DNA of 64,000 nucleotides from Luminiphilus sp. (lineage in GTDB: Bacteria; Pseudomonadota; Gammaproteobacteria; Pseudomonadales; Halieaceae), in assembly GCA_012270045.1 (NCBI GenBank), contig JAAXJC010000151.1:1-64000 (forward strand), given 5' to 3'. Below, one piece after another: positions 39,521 to 48,187 of this stretch. The notes under the pieces are model-generated. The model saw nothing but the letters and a program-made list of their open reading frames with translations. It was not told where the DNA came from and searched no databases. Position 1 is the stretch's first letter. The number at the start of each line of letters is the position of its first letter. Position numbers and translations under genes: made by a program.

Positions 39521-40618
39521 TCAGTGGTACTCATCGAGGCAGGCCTGTATATAACGACGCAGGTCGAGACTGTAGTCTTCCATGGGCGCGTAGTAGCCGC
39601 GTTCGAATACCGGGTTTTGCATACCCCGTTGCACGCTTTCGCAAATTTGCCAGTCCTGTTGGTTGACCCGATCCCAGAACGTCACGGCATCGCTGGGGTC
39701 AAACCGGGTTTTGGCCAACTCGCTGGGGTGAAATAAGAAGTCGCAGCGCACCCGGGTCTCTGCTACTGACTCCGGCCAGACGTAGAAAGCCGCCACATGA
39801 TCCATGGCCAGGCTGACCATCAGGTTGGGGTAAAACAACTCACCCTTGTGGTGGGTTTTTTCGGTACCGCTGAGGCCCGGGAAGGGGGCCCTGTCGGTGG
39901 TGCCTGTGGCCGTGAAGGTGTAGGCACCCTCCCGGTGGGGTACACCCTCATCCCAGTCCAGCTCGCTGCCGCCGCCCTGCCGGAAAGCGGGCACGACCTG
40001 GCAGAGCTCCGGGTGCACCGGACCGCAGTGATAGCACTCGTTGTAGTTCTCGAGAATCACCTTCCAGTTGGCGCCGACCCGGTAGTCGATACTGGCGCCA
40101 GTGCGCAGCTCGGCCAACGGATAGTTCGCTATCCGGTCGGTGCCGGGACCCAGGGCTTCGGCGAGGGTTGCCCCCCGGCGGTCGTCGAGACAGATGAAAA
40201 TAAAACCGCCCCATTCATCAACCCGGACCGTGTGCAGCTGTGTCGCTCCCGGCTCAACCGGCAGGTGAGGTGCAGCCCGCAGGGTGCCATCGAGGTGGTA
40301 GTTCCAGGCGTGATAGGGGCAGGTGATGCTGCGCCCAAAGCTGCCATAGCGCATGTCGGTATCGGGCATCGCCACCAACTCGGCGCCCCGGTGTCGGCAG
40401 ACGTTGTAGAACCCGCGTAGCTCGCCGTCTTCATGCCGAAGCACCAGCACCGATTCCCTGCCCAGCCGCAGGCCCTGGTAGTCGCCAGGGTTCGGTACCT
40501 GTTCAGCCCTACCCACGCAGACCCAACCCGGTCGGAAGACGGCGTCATATTCCCGCCGGTACAGGTCGGCATCCAGATAGCTGGCCCGGGGCAGGGTCTG
40601 TTCCAGGGATTCCAGCAC
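39521..40618 (-). CDS. Rieske [2Fe-2S] non-heme iron oxygenase (glycine betaine/choline monooxygenase-like clade)
   Basis: CRHRGAELV...CPYHAWNYHLDGTLRAAPH; NWKVILENYNECYHCGPVHPELCQVVP. Confidence 0.9.
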   Translation of the reverse strand: MLESLEQTLPRASYLDADLYRREYDAVFRPGWVCVGRAEQVPNPGDYQGLRLGRESVLVLRHEDGELRGFYNVCRHRGAELVAMPDTDMRYGSFGRSITCPYHAWNYHLDGTLRAAPHLPVEPGATQLHTVRVDEWGGFIFICLDDRRGATLAEALGPGTDRIANYPLAELRTGASIDYRVGANWKVILENYNECYHCGPVHPELCQVVPAFRQGGGSELDWDEGVPHREGAYTFTATGTTDRAPFPGLSGTEKTHHKGELFYPNLMVSLAMDHVAAFYVWPESVAETRVRCDFLFHPSELAKTRFDPSDAVTFWDRVNQQDWQICESVQRGMQNPVFERGYYAPMEDYSLDLRRYIQACLDEYH

Positions 40619-40630
40619 CGCCCTGTCTCC

Positions 40631-42760
40631 CTAGGATCCGGTTGCCGGGTTCAGGATCACCACCGGCTGGGGATCCTCCAGGGTGATGGGCTCATCCCGC
40701 CGGTATAGCCCGGCATCGCCTTCGAGCAGGCCCCGGGCGAACCCGTGGCCACTGTGCACAGCGTGGGCGATGGCTCCCGGAGCCAGGGCATCACCCACCA
40801 GGTTAATCCCCGTGCCCTGCAGGCCCTTGTGCCCTCCGGCCCGGGACTGCAGCAGGGCCTGGTACAGACTGGTATTGGGCAGGCGCAACCCGACCAGGAC
40901 GATGGCATCGACAGGGCGTTCCAGGGTCTGGCCATTGAACAGGTTGCTGAGTGTGGCCTGCTCGCCGTCGAAGCCATTCAGGTTGGTGGTGGTCAGGATC
41001 TCGACCTGCTGCTCACCCAGAGCCTTGTACACGTAGGGCAACTCATTGGTCATGAACGTCCACGCGGAGGCGTGACCTGCGGGTGTTGCGTAGACCACAT
41101 TGCACCCCCGGCGTCCCAGATGTTCGGCAATGACACCGCCCAGATAATAATTGTCGTAGTCGAACACCAGGATGCGCTCGCCGCTGATGCGGTTGGCGAA
41201 TACATCCTCGGGTGTGAAAACCTTGGGCCCATCCAGCGGCTGGTCGGGAATTTCCAGCGCTGAGTACAGGTGTCGGGTCCACTGTGCGCCGGTGGCCAGG
41301 GCAATATGGTCCGGTGCCAGGTCGGCGATGGACTCTGCGTCCATGGGACTGTCGGTATACATGGCGACGTTTCCCAGTTGGGACAGTGCCCAGACCCGGT
41401 AGTCCCGGACCCGACGCCATACCCCAAGACCCGGTAGCGCGCTTTCATCGAGTACCCGGCCGCCCCAGTCGCTGCGCTGCTCGGCCAGGGTCACCTGAAA
41501 GCCCTGCCGGGCGGCCACCAGCGCGGCTTCCAGACCCGCCGGTCCACCCCCCACCACCAGCAGGTGTTCGGGTTTGTCAGTCTGCCGGAATTGCTCGGGA
41601 TGCCAGTCCCTGCGCCACTCCTCCCCGGCAGTAGCGTTTTGGGTGCAGCGCACCGGCACACCGTCGTGCCAGCTGGCGATACAGATGTTGCAGCCAATAC
41701 ATTCCCGTATGGCGTCGCTTTCGCCCCGGCGCACTTTGTCGGGTAAAAACGGGTCGGCAATACTGGCCCGGGCGCCGCCGATCAGGTCCAGCACGCCGCG
41801 TTTGATCTGGGACACCATGGTATCCGGTGAAGTAAATCGGCCGACACCGACCACCGGGCGATCGGTGACCGTCCTGACGAAATCGATGATGGGTTCGTGG
41901 GCCCCTTCGGGCCGAAACCGGGACGCGCCGCAGTCATTTGGGCTCGAGTCCATTTTTACGTCCCACAGGTCGGGCACCTGTGACAGCAGGCTGACGACAC
42001 CGTGGGCCTCGCTCTCGTAATGGTCACTGGCTTTGGCGCGCAATTCCTCCAGGCTGATGCGCAGGGCCACCGCGGCACGGCCGCCGGCCTCATCCCGGGT
42101 GACCTCCAGCATTTCCCGAACGAAGCGGGTTCGGTTTTCGAGACTGCCGCCGTAGCCATCGGTGCGCCAGTTATATTCCGGCAGCAGGAATTCATAGCCC
42201 AGGTAGCCCATGCCGGCGTAGACGTAGATGATATCGAAGCCGGCATCCAGGGCCCGCCGGGTCGCGGCCCGCTGCCAGTTGAGGACCGCGTCTATGTCCC
42301 TGCTGTCCATGGGCTTGGGCCGCTGCTGTCCCATGAAGCCCACATGGGTTGCCGCCCAGGGCACACCCGAGGGTGACAGGGGGGGCAGCCGGGACGTTCT
42401 GTTCATCACCACCGCGCCACCGTGCCACAGTTCCACCGCGGCGAGGCTGCCGTGGCGATGCACCGCCTCCGTGGTCAGGGCGTGGGAGGCGATGTCGGCG
42501 TCGTTCCACAGCCGCGCGTAGGGCAGTGGTGAGTCGTCCGAACTGGGGTGGATGGACACGGCCCCGGTGCTGACCACGCCCCAGCCTCCCTCGGCTTTCA
42601 TGCCCCGAAAAGACGCGCGCACCCGGGGGTTGGCTTCGGTCATACCACTGGCATGGGGCACCTGGTAAAACCGGTTGGGTGCGACCACGGGACCGATCTG
42701 GACGGGTTCAAACAGAATCCGGTGCTGGGGATGGCAGAGGCTGAGGTCGCGATTCCCCAC
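40631..42760 (-). CDS. TMADH/dimethylglycine-demethylase (DgcA)-like OYE-FAD flavoprotein
   Basis: HRILFEPVQIGPVVAPNRFYQVPHASGM; AEGGWGVVSTGAVSIHPSSDDSP; AGFDIIYVYAGMGYLGYEFLLPEYNWRTDGYGGSLENRTRF; CIGCNICIASWHDGVPVRCTQNATAGEEWRRDWHPEQFRQT (4Fe-4S cluster region); LVVGGGPAGLEAAL. GTG start assumed. Confidence 0.88.
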   Translation of the reverse strand: MGNRDLSLCHPQHRILFEPVQIGPVVAPNRFYQVPHASGMTEANPRVRASFRGMKAEGGWGVVSTGAVSIHPSSDDSPLPYARLWNDADIASHALTTEAVHRHGSLAAVELWHGGAVVMNRTSRLPPLSPSGVPWAATHVGFMGQQRPKPMDSRDIDAVLNWQRAATRRALDAGFDIIYVYAGMGYLGYEFLLPEYNWRTDGYGGSLENRTRFVREMLEVTRDEAGGRAAVALRISLEELRAKASDHYESEAHGVVSLLSQVPDLWDVKMDSSPNDCGASRFRPEGAHEPIIDFVRTVTDRPVVGVGRFTSPDTMVSQIKRGVLDLIGGARASIADPFLPDKVRRGESDAIRECIGCNICIASWHDGVPVRCTQNATAGEEWRRDWHPEQFRQTDKPEHLLVVGGGPAGLEAALVAARQGFQVTLAEQRSDWGGRVLDESALPGLGVWRRVRDYRVWALSQLGNVAMYTDSPMDAESIADLAPDHIALATGAQWTRHLYSALEIPDQPLDGPKVFTPEDVFANRISGERILVFDYDNYYLGGVIAEHLGRRGCNVVYATPAGHASAWTFMTNELPYVYKALGEQQVEILTTTNLNGFDGEQATLSNLFNGQTLERPVDAIVLVGLRLPNTSLYQALLQSRAGGHKGLQGTGINLVGDALAPGAIAHAVHSGHGFARGLLEGDAGLYRRDEPITLEDPQPVVILNPATGS

Positions 42761-43290
42761 CGGTATGTCCTTTGGCTCAGGCTTCACCCCACCCCCCGAC
42801 TTTCTGTGTTTTCTGCAGTGACAGATTGAGTGGCTTTTGTGGCTAACGCAATACCCCGGAAGACATTCCTGAGGGTGTTGGATAATGCCCGCTCCGACTC
42901 CCCTGGGTGCCAAGCACGGTCCCCGCGCTTACAACTGGCTGGCCACCGAGCACGGTCACCCCTTTCCGAGTGGACCGATTTAATTTCATCATGACCATGG
43001 TGGTGCTTCCGGGTATATCCCTGCCCCTGCTGGTGGTGTCCCTGTCTCGGGTCATCACCCTGTGGCCGGCGGGTTAAGGATTGCCGCGATCTTTACAGGC
43101 TGACCCACAGGGCAACAACCAGCCCTGATACGCTGTCCGCTGGCACCGGACTGAGACCCAGAAAGACCACTGCCCGGCAGGCAGTACTGTCTTCCGTTGG
43201 TGCTCACCCGAAGGCACACCAGCGCCTGACCCAAAGAGAAAAAATTACCCACTATTTGGCGGGCTGGGGCACACTATCGGGCCCAGTAGG

Positions 43291-44088
43291 GTGGGAGACA
43301 GGGCCTTGTCAGAGCAGCCGGTGGCAGTGATTTCTGCGGGAGCTTCAGGGATTGGCCTGGCCATCGCCGAAGCCTTGCATGGACAGGGGTATGCCCTGTA
43401 TGTGCTGGATATCGATGGCGCGGCGGTGGACATTTTTTGTCAGCGCTTTGGGCAGGACAGTGCCACTGTCTGTGATGTGGCCGACCCCGGGCAGGTTGAT
43501 GCCGCCTTTGCCCGTTTCCAAGCGCTGCATGATCGTGTCGACCTTCTGGTTAACAACGCCGGTATTGCCGGACCCCAGGGCGCGCTGGAAGATCTGCCGG
43601 TGGCGGACTGGCAGCGCACCATAGACATCGACCTCAACAGCCTGTTTTATGTCAGTCGGCACATCATCCCGTTGATGAAAGCCCGCCGCCAGGGCGTGAT
43701 AGTCAATATGTCTTCCAACGCCGGGCTGTCCGGCTGTCCCCAGCGTTCCCCCTATGTGGCTTCCAAATGGGCCAGCATCGGTCTGGCGAAAACATGGGCC
43801 ATGGAACTGGGCAGCTGGAACATACGGGTGAATGCCCTGTGCCCGGGCAGTGTTGCCGGACCGCGCATTGAGGGTGTGATCGCCCGGGATGCGGCCAGCC
43901 GCGGCATGGATCCGGAAACCATTCGCAGCGTGTACCAGCGCCAGAGCTCCCTGCGCAGGTTCACTGACCCTGGCGACATAGCCGATCTGGTCTGCTTCCT
44001 CGCGGGCCCCAGCGGCAAACACATATCGGGACAGGCCATCGCCATAGATGGCCATACCGAGTCACTTACCAACTGGCAGGACCCCTGA
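43291..44088 (+). CDS. short-chain dehydrogenase/reductase
   Basis: VAVISAGASGIGLAIAEALHGQGYALYVLDIDG; LVNNAGIAGP; YVASKWASIGLAKTWAMEL. Confidence 0.9.
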   Translation: MGDRALSEQPVAVISAGASGIGLAIAEALHGQGYALYVLDIDGAAVDIFCQRFGQDSATVCDVADPGQVDAAFARFQALHDRVDLLVNNAGIAGPQGALEDLPVADWQRTIDIDLNSLFYVSRHIIPLMKARRQGVIVNMSSNAGLSGCPQRSPYVASKWASIGLAKTWAMELGSWNIRVNALCPGSVAGPRIEGVIARDAASRGMDPETIRSVYQRQSSLRRFTDPGDIADLVCFLAGPSGKHISGQAIAIDGHTESLTNWQDP

Positions 44089-44122
44089 GGGTCCGGGGCT
44101 TATATCCACAGGAGAGCAGGGC

Positions 44123-45106
44123 ATGAGGGCAGTCTGTTTCGAGGCGTTTGGCGCCGCCAGAGATGTGCTTCGGGAGGTCGAGTTGCCTCGGCCTGAGCCC
44201 GAGCCCGGGGAGGTACTGGTTCGCCTGCAGACCACCGGCGTGAATCCCTCGGACGTGAAAAAGCGCGCCGGCGCTTTCCCCGATTTGCTCGCCGAAGGGC
44301 CCGTGATACCCCACAGCGACGGCGCCGGGATCATTGAAGCGGTGGGCGAGGGTGTGCCGGCGTCCCGGGTCGGCCAGCGTGTTTTTGTATACCAGGCCCA
44401 ACACGGCAGGGGCGCCGGTACCGGAGCCCAGTACGTCAGCATCGCCAGCCATCGGGCACCGGATTTGCCCGATTCTGCCTCCTTTGAAGTGGGGGCCTGT
44501 ATCGGCATTCCCATCATGACCGCCCACCGCTGCGTTACCGCTGACGGTGACGTCCGGGGCGCTTGGATTTTGGTGACCGGGGGCGCGGGTCGGGTCGGGT
44601 ACTACGCGATCCAGTGGGCCCGCAGATTCGGTGCCCGGGTTGCAGCCACGGCGGGAAATCCCGCCGACCGGGAGCTCTGTCTGGCCGCCGGCGCCGAGTA
44701 CGTGTTCGACCACCACCAACCGGGCTGGGGTGCAGCCTTGCGCAGCCAGTGCGGCCAGCCCATGGATCGGGTCATAGACGTCGAATTCGGCGCCAACCTG
44801 CCTGAGGTGATCGACTGTATCGCCACCGGAGGTGTCATTGCCACCTATGCCAGCACCCGGGTGCCCGAGCCGGCAATTCCTTTCCGTACCCTGATGTTCA
44901 TGGACCTGACCATACGCATGGTCATCGTCTATGACATGCCCGAGGATGCCAAGATGCATGCGATAGAGGACACCCAGGAGGCCCTGGCCGGCGGTCAACT
45001 GGCACACCGTGTGGCCGAGGTGCTGCCGTTCTCGGCGATGGCCCGGGCCCATGAATTGGTCGAAGCCGGGAGGACAGGCGGATGCATTGTCGTGACCTTG
45101 CCCTGA
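44123..45106 (+). CDS. zinc-type alcohol dehydrogenase / quinone oxidoreductase (MDR superfamily)
   Basis: MRAVCFEAFGAARDVLREVELPRPEPEPGEVLVRLQTTGVNPSDVKKRAG; WILVTGGAGRVGYYAIQWARRFGARVAATAG. Confidence 0.9.
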   Translation: MRAVCFEAFGAARDVLREVELPRPEPEPGEVLVRLQTTGVNPSDVKKRAGAFPDLLAEGPVIPHSDGAGIIEAVGEGVPASRVGQRVFVYQAQHGRGAGTGAQYVSIASHRAPDLPDSASFEVGACIGIPIMTAHRCVTADGDVRGAWILVTGGAGRVGYYAIQWARRFGARVAATAGNPADRELCLAAGAEYVFDHHQPGWGAALRSQCGQPMDRVIDVEFGANLPEVIDCIATGGVIATYASTRVPEPAIPFRTLMFMDLTIRMVIVYDMPEDAKMHAIEDTQEALAGGQLAHRVAEVLPFSAMARAHELVEAGRTGGCIVVTLP

Positions 45107-46704
45107 GTCGTCGGATCATTGTCGGCACGCTACTGGCTTTGCTGGGCGTTCTTGCCTTACCGGGCTGCGACTCTGCACCCCAGGACGCCCCGGGGGTTGT
45201 CGCACCGGGTGCAGACGCGGCCGATCCCGGGAGCGATGCGGGCATTGATGCGCCCCAAGTGGTTCTGGCCGGCGGCACCCGGGTCATCGGTGTACGGGAT
45301 GAACAGGGCACCGACCAGTTTCTCGGTATTCCCTTTGCCCAGCCGCCGGTGGGCGAGCGGCGTTGGCGGCGCCCGGAACCCTGGCCACTGACCGGTGAGG
45401 CCCTGGATGCAGGGCAGTTTGCCCCGGCCTGTCTGCAGTCGGGCAGCGGTCTGGCCTGGTATCACGGCATGATGGAGCGTGTGGGTGTGGATCCCGCCCT
45501 GATGGCAGCGCCGTCCTACTCCGAGGACTGCCTATATCTCAATGTCTGGACAGACTCTGCGCTGGCCGGCCCCAAACCGGTGCTGTTGTTCATCCACGGG
45601 GGCTCCAATAAAGGCGGCTGGAGCTACGAGCCGAACTACCACGGTGGCCCACTGGCCCGGCGTGGGGTGGTGGTGGTTACGGTGGCCTATCGGCTCGGTG
45701 TTTTTGGCTGGATGCACCATCCGGACATGGCCATCGCCAACCCCGGCCTGCACGATCTTGCCCTGGCCCTGGAGTGGGTGCATGAGCACATTGGGGCCTT
45801 TGGTGGTGACCCGCAACGCATCACTGTTTCCGGAGAGTCTGCCGGGGCGGCCAATGCCCTGCACCTGGCGCTGTCACCCCTGAGCGGTGACCGGATACGC
45901 GGTGTCATTCACCAAAGTGGCGGCTGGCCAGTCTACGGCGGCCCCTCACCCCAGCAGGCGGCCGATCGTGCCCTGGATTTACAGCAAAAGCTGCTGGGTT
46001 CCGATGGCTCCCTGGACGCGCTGCGGGGTGTGTCTGCCCAGCGCTTGATTGCGGTTACGCCCGAGGTTTATAGCGGCCTGCGCTTTGGCGCCCTTGAAGA
46101 CGCCGAGAGTCTGCCCTTAACCCTGCAGCAGCGGGTGGCGGCGGACCAGTTACCGGCCCTGGACATTGTCATTGGCAGCAATGCCAACGAATCCCTGATG
46201 TACATCCAGCCGGGGGATACCCCCGCGGCTTACCTTGAAGGTCGAATACCGGAGCAGCGCTGGCCCGGGATTCTGGACCATATCGGAGCCGACGCCAGCG
46301 AGCAGGCGATACTCGATCGACTGGGTACCGGGTTGACATTTCTCTGCCCGTCACTGTCCCTGGCCGACGCCCTCAGTCGTCGGGGTGGTCGTGTCTGGGT
46401 GTACCGATTCGACCGGGTGCGTCCGGGCTTTGACAGCATCGGTGCCTACCATGGCGCCGAGCTGCCCTATGTTTTTGATCGCCACGATGATTGGCTGCCC
46501 ACGGAGGCTGTGGATCGGGACCTGACCGAAACCCTGGTCGGCCACTGGTTGCAATTTCTCCATCGGGGCGACCCCAATGGGGATGGCCTGCCGTCCTGGC
46601 CCCGCTGGCGTGAGGATGATCAGCAGGCGGTCATTTTTTCCGAGGTGTCCAGCGCCATGGTGCATCCCGATCTTGGGTTCTGCGCGCTGTTGTCCGGGGA
46701 TTGA
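45082..46704 (+). CDS. carboxylesterase type B, predicted lipoprotein
   Basis: Lipobox ALPGC; FLGIPFAQPPVGERRWRRPEPW; SEDCLYLNVWTDS; VSGESAGAANALHLAL; overlaps MDR stop. Confidence 0.9.
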   Translation: MHCRDLALSRRIIVGTLLALLGVLALPGCDSAPQDAPGVVAPGADAADPGSDAGIDAPQVVLAGGTRVIGVRDEQGTDQFLGIPFAQPPVGERRWRRPEPWPLTGEALDAGQFAPACLQSGSGLAWYHGMMERVGVDPALMAAPSYSEDCLYLNVWTDSALAGPKPVLLFIHGGSNKGGWSYEPNYHGGPLARRGVVVVTVAYRLGVFGWMHHPDMAIANPGLHDLALALEWVHEHIGAFGGDPQRITVSGESAGAANALHLALSPLSGDRIRGVIHQSGGWPVYGGPSPQQAADRALDLQQKLLGSDGSLDALRGVSAQRLIAVTPEVYSGLRFGALEDAESLPLTLQQRVAADQLPALDIVIGSNANESLMYIQPGDTPAAYLEGRIPEQRWPGILDHIGADASEQAILDRLGTGLTFLCPSLSLADALSRRGGRVWVYRFDRVRPGFDSIGAYHGAELPYVFDRHDDWLPTEAVDRDLTETLVGHWLQFLHRGDPNGDGLPSWPRWREDDQQAVIFSEVSSAMVHPDLGFCALLSGD

Positions 46705-47948
46705 TCCTCAGCTCCCTCGGCGGCGGTAGTCTCTACCGAGCGGGGATCCTGCTGCAGGGCAATGGGTGCCATCGCTGACGTCGTGCCCACGAATTCGCTC
46801 TGCTCTGCGGTCGCCACGGCCGTGCGACCCCGGGGCTGGATGGCGATGAACAGGCCGAACAGCAGGCTGGCACAGCCGACAGCAATGAACAGGGCTTCGT
46901 TGCCCAGCCAGCGCATGGCGAAACCAAAGACCAGTGCGCCACCGGCCGCGCCCAGGGCATTCAACAGCAACACCGATGAGCCCAGCATGACGAACTCATC
47001 CCGCTTGGAATTGTCCGCGGCCTTGGCCAGGGATACCGCGTAGAGGGAGTTACCCGCTGCACCGAAGGCGGCGGAGCACCAGAGCAGGGTCACGGGGTCG
47101 GTTGCCCGGGACAGGGCCAGCGCGGTGGCGGCGCAGCCTATACACAGCAGGGTGAGTACATAGCGGCGATCGACGCGATCCGATGCCAAACCAATGGGGT
47201 ATTGGGCCAGGGCGCCGCCGACAATGTTGGCGGCGATGAACCAGGGTACGAAGGCCGGGTCACCGGTCAGCGCCAGGATATAGACGGCGCCCAGGGACCA
47301 GAAGCTGCCCATAATCAGCCCCGAACCCAGTGCCCCGGCAAAGGCGGTGTGGGAGCGCCGGTAAAGCTTGCTGAAACTGAAGCGTGTTGCCGGTACCGGT
47401 GCCGGTGTCGGAGAGCGCGTCAGGCTGACGGGAATGATGGCGCAGCCCACCATCAGGGACACCATGATGAACGGGTGCAGTGGGTTGCTATCGGTGAGGT
47501 TGAGCAGGTACTGACCCAGAGCCATGGCGGTCAATACGATGACTGTGTACACCGACAGCACCCGGCCGTGGGCGGCGGGATCGGTCTGTTCGGTGAGCCA
47601 GCTTTCGATCACGGTGTAGGCACCGCACATGGCAGCTCCCAGTACAAACCGGATGACAATCCACAGGACACCGCCGTCACAGAGGCTGAGTACCAGGAAG
47701 CTGCTCAAAAAAGTTGCAAGCAGGGCAGTGAAGCTGCGGATGTGACCGACGTTGGCGATGACTCGGGGTGTGACCAGTGCCCCGGTCAGAAAGCCGGCAA
47801 AGTAGGCCGAGCCGCTCAGACCCACCAGCAGGGTCGACATGCCCAGCTCTGCCGCCCGCAGGGGCAGCAGGGTCATATGCAGGCCATGCCCCGCCAGCAA
47901 AAAGGCGGTGGTCAGCAGTAGGGAAGATACGGAGCGCAGGCTGCCCAT
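46620..47948 (-). CDS. MFS transporter (YcaD-like)
   Basis: MGSLRSVSSLLLTTAFLLAGHGLHMTLLPLRAAELGMSTLLVGLSGSAYFAGFLTGALVTPRVIANVGHIRSF; TM-rich. Confidence 0.85.
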   Translation of the reverse strand: MGSLRSVSSLLLTTAFLLAGHGLHMTLLPLRAAELGMSTLLVGLSGSAYFAGFLTGALVTPRVIANVGHIRSFTALLATFLSSFLVLSLCDGGVLWIVIRFVLGAAMCGAYTVIESWLTEQTDPAAHGRVLSVYTVIVLTAMALGQYLLNLTDSNPLHPFIMVSLMVGCAIIPVSLTRSPTPAPVPATRFSFSKLYRRSHTAFAGALGSGLIMGSFWSLGAVYILALTGDPAFVPWFIAANIVGGALAQYPIGLASDRVDRRYVLTLLCIGCAATALALSRATDPVTLLWCSAAFGAAGNSLYAVSLAKAADNSKRDEFVMLGSSVLLLNALGAAGGALVFGFAMRWLGNEALFIAVGCASLLFGLFIAIQPRGRTAVATAEQSEFVGTTSAMAPIALQQDPRSVETTAAEGAEDQSPDNSAQNPRSGCTMALDTSEKMTAC

Positions 47949-48187
47949 GACGTCGGATTCATCAGTAAAAACGAGACGCGCATTTTCTTCAGATTTAGCC
48001 GCCGGACAAGCGGCAATTTTGGTAAGTGTTGGCAGATTTTCGGCGCCGTTTACGCCGTGCAAAAAAAGCCCGGGCGGATCACCGACGACGGCGCTATGAC
48101 TGTGGAAATTTTGCCGATACAGGCCCGGGTTTTGGACTCACCGCCGGACCCGTTGGCCAGCCCGAGCCGATACCCTGGGCACCCCAA

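Noticed and set aside
45082-46704. Betainyl-CoA thioesterase role for the carboxylesterase
   Set aside because: It is a type B carboxylesterase lipoprotein with GESAG motif, not a hotdog thioesterase, and predicted to be outside the cytoplasm.
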